Source: DASUFP01 sp036274495 (GTDB taxonomy: Bacteria > Bacteroidota > Bacteroidia > AKYH767-A > OLB10). Taken from it: DNA of 20,743 nt. Every line of letters begins with the position of its first letter. The first letter of the stretch is position 1. Positions 15,184 to 20,743 of this stretch are shown here, in pieces. The notes under the pieces are model-generated. The model was not told the origin of the DNA. It ran no database searches and saw only the letters and a program-made list of their open reading frames with translations. Position numbers and translations under genes: made by a program. The stretch is from the NCBI GenBank assembly GCA_036274495.1, contig DASUFP010000062.1, forward strand, positions 1 through 20,743, read 5' to 3'.

Positions 15184-16044
15184 TTAATCGGCCTTTTCTC
15201 TTATTCTGAAATACATTCCTGCTTTTAAATAATACTGATCGCCTGTTATCTCAGGATAATTTGAGGAAGTAATATTCATTGTAGTAATTTTTCTGAGGAA
15301 AGAAATTCCACTGCCGGCATATAAAGTATACCGGCCATTGAGCGCATATTCAGCAAATAATCCAAGATGATTATCCAATACTTTCCAATAGGAATTATCT
15401 GTGATTTGTGACCGGTAACTATTCAGCACGCTCTTAAAATCGGCTCCAACGAAGACATTTTTAACAGGATTGAATTCGAGGCGCATGGCATTGGGAAACA
15501 CTCCGAAAAAATTCACCTTTTTGCTGATTCTCCAGTCAATACCTGCCAAAGGAAGAAAGAAGTCGCTGAAAAATTCTCGGCTGTAGTATATCCCCAATTG
15601 CACATGAAGATTGGGTTTTAATCGCCAGGTTGCCAGGTATGCTGCGGCAATTTGAAATGCATTAGCATTAAATCTCCACTCGGTTGCGTTAAACCGCCCG
15701 ATTACCGTAAAGGCTTGTTTGAAAGTTGAATCGGATTTGGAAAGCAACAAAGTAACAGGAATTCCGGTTCCGTACAAATTTACGTTGTGTTCCAATGCCT
15801 CATTTGCAAAGTGAAGCGTTCGCTGTTCATAATAGGTTTTAAAAAGCACCAACTTATTTTCGCCCAGCTTAACAGGAGCCGCAATGGCGCCGGTAATGTA
15901 ATTTTCAGCCGCGGGCACCGATGTACCACCCTGAGGAATATTCCAACCGGTTACTGATACCAGGTCGAAATAGGGTTGACCGAACAGTTTGGTGATACCT
16001 GCAAGAACCAATAAAATTGTGAAAATGTGCCTATTGAATGACAT
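15184..16044 (-). CDS. Predicted outer-membrane beta-barrel protein (DUF6268-like)
   Basis: This 286-residue protein has a signal peptide (MSFNRHIFTILLVLAGITKLFGQ). The rest is alternating hydrophobic and polar strands with many aromatics, separated by short turns and longer loops, as expected for a roughly 12-strand barrel. Recognisable stretches are LPLAGIDWRISKKVNFFGVFP, NPVKNVFVGADFKS, and a closing strand YYLKAGMYFRIREKAD. These recall the DUF6268 family of Bacteroidota outer-membrane proteins, but I assign that only tentatively. The function is unknown. The gene stands alone between recJ and the CNNM gene; I see no clear -7 element in front of it. The closing residue is not the Phe common in barrel signals. 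Confidence 0.7.
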   Translation of the reverse strand: MSFNRHIFTILLVLAGITKLFGQPYFDLVSVTGWNIPQGGTSVPAAENYITGAIAAPVKLGENKLVLFKTYYEQRTLHFANEALEHNVNLYGTGIPVTLLLSKSDSTFKQAFTVIGRFNATEWRFNANAFQIAAAYLATWRLKPNLHVQLGIYYSREFFSDFFLPLAGIDWRISKKVNFFGVFPNAMRLEFNPVKNVFVGADFKSVLNSYRSQITDNSYWKVLDNHLGLFAEYALNGRYTLYAGSGISFLRKITTMNITSSNYPEITGDQYYLKAGMYFRIREKAD

Positions 16045-16200
16045 GGCCTAAAAATAGTTAAAATGCATTTCCGAACCATATTCCCTGCTTAGCACTTATA
16101 AATAGTGTCCTGCCGGGAATCCATCGGTCCTGAGGACCTTTTAACACCTGAATGTTAAATCATACCTGACAGTACCGCTTTCAAGGTGAATTGATTCCAC

Positions 16201-16208
16201 TATCTTTG
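16201..16208 (+). promoter_or_regulatory. Candidate -7 element of the CNNM-family gene
   Basis: TATCTTTG (TAnnTTTG) lies 18 bp before the ATG at 16227. No TTG lies at the expected -33 distance (the nearest is 7 bp away). Confidence 0.5.
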
Positions 16209-16226
16209 ACAGGTAATTTCCACTGA

Positions 16227-17540
16227 ATGGCTTCTGATCTCTTGATTACCCTGCTTTTGCTACTGTTAAACGGTTTTTTTGTAGCAGCCGAATTTGCAAT
16301 TGTTAAGGTCCGTTCGGCACAGGTTGACCTTCATCTGGCAAAAGGCAACCGCTTTGCAGGGGTGGCCAAGGGCATAGTTGAGAACATGGATGCCTATCTT
16401 TCCGCCTGTCAGTTAGGTATTACCATTTCGAGTCTGGGGCTGGGCTGGTTTGGCGAAGAGTTGTTTTCATTGATTATTATCAAGACTTTTCACCTTTTAG
16501 ACCTCAACCTGTCACCGGATACAGCACACAGGGTAGCTTTCCCGGCAGCTTTCGGGCTACTTACTATTCTTCATATAGTTCTTGGTGAACTTGCTCCAAA
16601 ATCAATAGCTATCAGATTTCCATTGAGTGTTACCCTTTCTGTTTCATGGCCCTTGAGGCTATTTTACATTGTTTTCAGTCCTTTTATCTGGATTTTAAAC
16701 AATTCCGCAAACCTTCTTTTAAGAATTGTAGGTATCCGCCCTACTGTAGGTCACGAAATTCATTCCGAGGAGGAACTGCGAATGATACTTACCGAAAGTG
16801 AAGAGGGAGGAGCCATTAAACAATCGGAGCACGATTTAATTCAAAATGTTTTTGAATTTGACGATAGGGTGGTCAGACAGATACTGGTACCAAGGACCAA
16901 AATTTCGGCAATTGATATAGATGCAACTGATGATGAGATCCTGAATCAGATGATTGGCGACCAATATTCACGTTATCCTGTATACAAAGACACAATTGAT
17001 AATATTATCGGGATTGTGCATACACGTGACTTGCTCAAATTACTCCGCGATCATACATTTTCAGGTATCAAAGATATCATGCGGCCTGCACATTATATTC
17101 CCATTTCAAAACGGATTAATGAATTGCTGAGGGAATTACAAACGCAGCACATTCAAATGGCAATAGTAACTAACGAGTTCGGTGGCACTACAGGAATTGT
17201 TACCATGGAAGATATTATTGAAGAACTTGTCGGGGAAATACAGGACGAATACGATGAGGAAAAACCTAATGTTGAAAAGAAAAGTGAAACGGAATTTGTT
17301 GTGAATGCACAAACTGCGATTGGTGATGTAAATGATTTGCTTCCTATTGCATTGCCTGAGAGTAATGAATATGAAACCATTTCAGGTTTAATGAATTATA
17401 TTTTCGGTCGCATTCCTGCAGTTAATGAGAAACGCATTTTCGGTGGCTATGAGTTCACTATTCTAAAGCGTTTGAAACACAGTGTTGAAAGCGTACACAT
17501 GCGGGTTATTGAAATACCTGCCGAACAGCAGCAGGAATAG
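16227..17540 (+). CDS. CNNM/CorC-family transporter (hemolysin-related, CBS domains)
   Basis: The 437-residue inner-membrane protein has an N-terminal DUF21/CNNM domain: a first membrane helix at about 4-25 (LLITLLLLLLNGFFVAAEFA), a re-entrant part around SACQLGITISSLGLGWFGEE, and further helices near 103-120 and 130-160, with the conserved GELAPKS at 120-126. Two CBS motifs follow (about 215-270 with VPRTKISAID and GIVHTRDLL; 283-335 with MRPAHYIPI and GIVTMEDIIEELVGEI). The CorC_HlyC domain fills about 350-430. Relatives transport or regulate Mg2+ and other divalent cations; older records call them hemolysins, which is not a supported activity here. In some Bacteroidota the same family is called GldE and is linked to gliding; that cannot be judged from this copy. 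It converges on mfd with 10 bp between stops. Confidence 0.9.
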   Translation: MASDLLITLLLLLLNGFFVAAEFAIVKVRSAQVDLHLAKGNRFAGVAKGIVENMDAYLSACQLGITISSLGLGWFGEELFSLIIIKTFHLLDLNLSPDTAHRVAFPAAFGLLTILHIVLGELAPKSIAIRFPLSVTLSVSWPLRLFYIVFSPFIWILNNSANLLLRIVGIRPTVGHEIHSEEELRMILTESEEGGAIKQSEHDLIQNVFEFDDRVVRQILVPRTKISAIDIDATDDEILNQMIGDQYSRYPVYKDTIDNIIGIVHTRDLLKLLRDHTFSGIKDIMRPAHYIPISKRINELLRELQTQHIQMAIVTNEFGGTTGIVTMEDIIEELVGEIQDEYDEEKPNVEKKSETEFVVNAQTAIGDVNDLLPIALPESNEYETISGLMNYIFGRIPAVNEKRIFGGYEFTILKRLKHSVESVHMRVIEIPAEQQQE

Positions 17541-17550
17541 TCTTCTCTCT

Positions 17551-20500
17551 TCAGGCTTCTGCTTTTACGGTTAAATGAATCCGCATATCATCAAACAACT
17601 GGTTTGCCATTTGTACTGAACGCACACCCATAAAGGAAATAGAAAGTTTATCTTGCTTTTGGGTCAGTTTAATCCGTTTGGGATTGGATTGAATATAGTT
17701 AATTAACTCTCCAAAGAGCTGAGATTTATAAAAAGGCGATTCCGGGTTTGAAATGAAATACCCCTTAAGTAATCCACCTCGCATAACTAATTTTTCAAAT
17801 CCCAGTTGTTTTGCTTTCCAGCGCAACCGCAGGGCACTGAAGAGTTCCTGGACCGGGACAGGCAAAGGCCCGAACCTGTCTTTCAGGTTGTCCATATAGC
17901 TGTTTATTTGTTCTTCTCTGGTGAGGTCATCAATTTCTTTGTAAATAGTAAGCCGTTCGGATACATTGCTGATATATTCGGAAGGAATAAGAATTTCAAG
18001 GTCGGTATCAATCTGGCAATCGCCGGTGAATTGTGTTTGTTCTTCAACCGGAAATAAATCCTTGAAATCGGTTTCACGCAGTTCCTGGATAGCTTCATCA
18101 AGAATTTTGTGGTACATCTCATACCCTATTTCTGAAATAAATCCGCTTTGCTCACCACCTAACAAATTACCTGCACCACGGATATCCAGATCGCGCATTG
18201 CCACATTAAAACCGCTTCCCAAATCCGAAAATTCTTCAATGGCTTTCAGGCGCTGGCGTGCCTCAGGTGTTAATACACTCAATGGCGGTGCAAGGAGGTA
18301 GCAAAACGCTTTTTTATTGGATCTACCAACCCTTCCTCTCATTTGGTGCAAGTCGCTCAATCCAAAATGGTGTGCCTGATTAATAATCATGGTGTTGGCA
18401 TTGGAGATGTCAATTCCTGATTCTACAATGGTAGTTGAAACCAGTACATCTGTTTCTCCTTCTATAAAATCAACCAGCACCTTCTCAAGTGGTGGTCCGT
18501 CCATCTGGCCGTGACCTACACCAATTTTAACATCCGGACATAATTTTTTAATCATGCCGGCAATTTCGTGTATGTCCTGTACCCTGTTATGAATGAAAAA
18601 AACCTGCCCTCCCCTTGAAACTTCATAGTTGACTGCTTCCCGGATTAATTTTTCATCGAAAGTATGTACTTCGGTAGTTACAGGATATCTGTTTGGCGGT
18701 GGGGTGTTAATAATTGACAAATCGCGTGCACCCATAAGTGAAAACTGAAGTGTACGCGGAATAGGAGTTGCGGTTAAGGTAAGGGTATCAACATTCACAC
18801 GCAGGGCCTTCAGTTTTTCTTTAGCCGCTACACCAAACTTTTGTTCCTCGTCTACTATAAGAAGTCCCAGGTCTTTAAATTTAATATCCTTGCTGAGCAG
18901 GCGATGCGTACCTATAAGAATATCAATTTTACCATCGATTAACCTTTTCAGTGTTTCGGTTTGTTGCGCGGCAGTTTTAAAGCGGTTGAGGTAATCAACT
19001 GTGCAAGGAAATTCTTTTAAGCGCTCCCTGAATGTTTTGTAATGCTGCAGGGCGAGAATGGTGGTCGGGACAAGTATGGCGACCTGTTTTCCATCGGTAA
19101 CCGCTTTAAACGCGGCCCTAATGGCGATTTCCGTTTTTCCGAATCCAACATCTCCGCATATCAACCTGTCCATCGGATATTGTTTCTCCATATCCTTCTT
19201 AACATCGGCAGTAGACTTTACCTGATCGGGTGTATCTTCATAGATAAACGATGCTTCCAATTCATTTTGAAGGTAGGTATCGTGTTGAAAAGCAAATCCC
19301 TTCTGAGCTCTCCGCTGCGCATATAAACTGATCAGATCCCGGGCAATATCCTTTACTTTTTTCTTCGTTTTCTGTTTAAGTGTAGTCCAGGACGAACTCC
19401 CCAGTTTATTCAGTTTCGGCTGTGCACCTTCCTTGCCTGTATATCTTGCAATTCTATGCAGCGAATGAATACTTACATAAAGTATGTCATTGTCTTTGTA
19501 AACTAACCGGATTGCTTCCTGCATTTTGCCATTTACATCCAGCTTTTCAAGTCCGGCAAACTTTCCGATTCCATGATCAATGTGAGTAACAAAGTCACCC
19601 GGTTTAAGGCTGTATATTTCTTTTAATGTAAGGGCTTCACTCCTATTGTAATGTTTCCTGACTCGGTACCTGTGATATCGGTCAAAGACCTGATGGTCGG
19701 TAAAACATGCAAGTTTGGTTTCAGCATCTATAAATCCCTCATGTAGAGAAAGAAGAATGGGAGAAAAAGGGATTTCCTGTCCGGGTTGCCTCCCGGGGAA
19801 ATGAATGTCCTGGAAAATCGCATACAGACGTTCAATCTGCTTTGCAGTATCGGCAAAGATGATATTTCTGATTCCTGATTTCTCATGAGATAGGAGGGTT
19901 TCTCCCAGCATTGTAAAATTTTTATTAAAAGAAGGCTGGGGTTTACTCTTAAATTGGATTACTTCACCGGGGATAAATTCAGGTTTACTTCCAAATTCAA
20001 CTATTCTGAATTTTTGCAGCAAGCCGGTAATAGTATCAATGGTATCAAAAGCTTCTAAAGGGGACCCGGTCATTGATTCCTGATCTGAACTATCTGTTGA
20101 TTGCTGGTTAAAAAGTTCATCCATTTTTTTCATGCCGCTTTGGATGAGCTCAAATGAAAAGGGGAGATCTCTGCACCAAATAACCGTGTCATCAGGCAAA
20201 AACTCGGCAAAGGGTTGTCTGTCATCCCGCATCAGTTTACCTTGCAGATTAGGAATGATCGTAATATGGTGCATCATTTTTTCGGAGAGCTGGGTAGATG
20301 GATCAAAGGACCGGATAGATCCGATGCGGTCACCATCAAATTCAACTCTGTATGGAAATTCATTTGCAAATGAAAAAATGTCGACAATTCCACCTCGTAT
20401 CGAATATTGACCGGCTTCATAGACAAAATCTGACCGGATAAAATCATTTTCATTTAAAAAATCCATCAAAAAATCTACCGATAGCGATTCCCCTACCCTT

Positions 20501-20743
20501 GCTTCAACTGTGTTACCCGCAAGCGCTTTACGTGTTACAACTTTTTCGTGGAAGGCTTCTGCATATGTAACAACCGGCAAGGGTTTAACATTTTTTCCTA
20601 AATGCGTAAGCACTTCTGCCCGAAGTAAAACATTGCCATTGTCTATTACCGGAAAATTATATGCTTTCTTAAGGGATGAGGGAAAGAACAGTGCATTGTT
20701 TATTCCCAGCAGGTTCTCAAGGTCATTCAAAAAAAATGCCGCT
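17551..20743 (-). CDS. mfd: Transcription-repair coupling factor Mfd (partial, N-terminus missing)
   Basis: Mfd removes RNA polymerase stalled at DNA damage and recruits UvrA. The frame is open to the right edge, so about 1063 residues are visible and perhaps 60-100 N-terminal ones are missing. Numbering from the TTG at 20730, which is unlikely to be the true start: a UvrB-homology part with YSIRGGIVDIFSF (109-121), the RNA-polymerase-interacting domain near LKPGDFVTHIDHGIGKFAGL (375-394), then the SF2 motor with Walker A GDVGFGKTE (526-534), DEEQ (627-630), TATPIPRT (653-660), the motif V region STTIVESGIDI, and QMRGRVGR (796-803). The C-terminal TRCF domain (D7) closes the protein. All motor motifs are intact. 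Confidence 0.97.
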   Translation of the reverse strand, partial: AAFFLNDLENLLGINNALFFPSSLKKAYNFPVIDNGNVLLRAEVLTHLGKNVKPLPVVTYAEAFHEKVVTRKALAGNTVEARVGESLSVDFLMDFLNENDFIRSDFVYEAGQYSIRGGIVDIFSFANEFPYRVEFDGDRIGSIRSFDPSTQLSEKMMHHITIIPNLQGKLMRDDRQPFAEFLPDDTVIWCRDLPFSFELIQSGMKKMDELFNQQSTDSSDQESMTGSPLEAFDTIDTITGLLQKFRIVEFGSKPEFIPGEVIQFKSKPQPSFNKNFTMLGETLLSHEKSGIRNIIFADTAKQIERLYAIFQDIHFPGRQPGQEIPFSPILLSLHEGFIDAETKLACFTDHQVFDRYHRYRVRKHYNRSEALTLKEIYSLKPGDFVTHIDHGIGKFAGLEKLDVNGKMQEAIRLVYKDNDILYVSIHSLHRIARYTGKEGAQPKLNKLGSSSWTTLKQKTKKKVKDIARDLISLYAQRRAQKGFAFQHDTYLQNELEASFIYEDTPDQVKSTADVKKDMEKQYPMDRLICGDVGFGKTEIAIRAAFKAVTDGKQVAILVPTTILALQHYKTFRERLKEFPCTVDYLNRFKTAAQQTETLKRLIDGKIDILIGTHRLLSKDIKFKDLGLLIVDEEQKFGVAAKEKLKALRVNVDTLTLTATPIPRTLQFSLMGARDLSIINTPPPNRYPVTTEVHTFDEKLIREAVNYEVSRGGQVFFIHNRVQDIHEIAGMIKKLCPDVKIGVGHGQMDGPPLEKVLVDFIEGETDVLVSTTIVESGIDISNANTMIINQAHHFGLSDLHQMRGRVGRSNKKAFCYLLAPPLSVLTPEARQRLKAIEEFSDLGSGFNVAMRDLDIRGAGNLLGGEQSGFISEIGYEMYHKILDEAIQELRETDFKDLFPVEEQTQFTGDCQIDTDLEILIPSEYISNVSERLTIYKEIDDLTREEQINSYMDNLKDRFGPLPVPVQELFSALRLRWKAKQLGFEKLVMRGGLLKGYFISNPESPFYKSQLFGELINYIQSNPKRIKLTQKQDKLSISFMGVRSVQMANQLFDDMRIHLTVKAEA

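Noticed and set aside
16126..16142. Hairpin GGTCC-TGA-GGACC followed by TTTT in the gap between the barrel gene and the CNNM gene.
   Set aside because: The stem is only 5 bp and no plus-strand gene ends nearby; it may be a chance palindrome.
17966..18301. 111-codon open frame antisense to mfd.
   Set aside because: It is a mirror of the conserved Mfd C-terminal region, and its Ser/Arg-rich composition is typical of antisense translation.
1..20743. Search for transposases, phage genes, CRISPR repeats, tRNA or rRNA, and toxin-antitoxin or defence genes.
   Set aside because: All long frames are accounted for by housekeeping or envelope genes, and no repeated spacer pattern or RNA gene signature was seen. 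A hidden defence or mobile system is not supported here.

Overview
The window looks like ordinary core chromosome of a Bacteroidota bacterium. The evidence is the gene content (five-POTRA BamA, two Skp/OmpH proteins, two DUF6089/PorG-like barrels, Omp85-like and DUF6268-like outer-membrane proteins), the lack of consistent Shine-Dalgarno sequences, and the repeated Bacteroidota -7 promoter signature TAnnTTTG close upstream of many starts. I see no mobile element, phage gene, CRISPR array, tRNA or rRNA. Two genes are cut by the window edges: a gamma-carbonic-anhydrase-like protein on the left and mfd on the right.

Layout. 1-390 (+): end of a left-handed beta-helix protein of the gamma-carbonic anhydrase family, convergent with murI (398-1219, -). 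1353-10192 (-): a long envelope block running Omp85-like single-POTRA protein, nadK, two DUF6089/PorG-family barrels, uppS, bamA, skp/ompH, skp/ompH, closed by a strong intrinsic terminator at 1353-1385. Candidate internal promoters precede the Omp85-like gene, the DUF6089 pair, uppS and the first ompH. 10190-10852 (-): a CBS-pair protein. 10945-11658 (+): pdxJ, divergent from the CBS gene through a very compact back-to-back promoter region. 11706-13117 (-): a GNAT acetyltransferase and a class I methyltransferase, 2 bp apart. 13118-13419: a gene-free stretch with candidate promoters. 13420-15132 (+): recJ. 15184-16044 (-): an unassigned outer-membrane barrel. 16227-17540 (+): a CNNM/CorC-type transporter. 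17551 to the right edge (-): mfd.

How the genes fit together. The central block is an outer-membrane biogenesis locus. UppS makes the undecaprenyl carrier for peptidoglycan and glycan export. BamA inserts beta-barrels, and the two Skp/OmpH proteins chaperone them through the periplasm. The two DUF6089 proteins resemble PorG, a type IX secretion component encoded next to uppS-bamA-ompH in Porphyromonas gingivalis. MurI provides D-glutamate for peptidoglycan. NadK and PdxJ supply cofactors (NADP, pyridoxal phosphate). RecJ and Mfd act in DNA repair.

I did not find a convincing undescribed system. The most interesting points are the tandem PorG-like pair inside the BAM/Skp locus, the small single-POTRA Omp85 protein tied to nadK, and the abutting divergent promoters between the CBS gene and pdxJ. 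Several translation starts are set shorter than the longest open frame because a signal peptide or a -7 element fixes them better.
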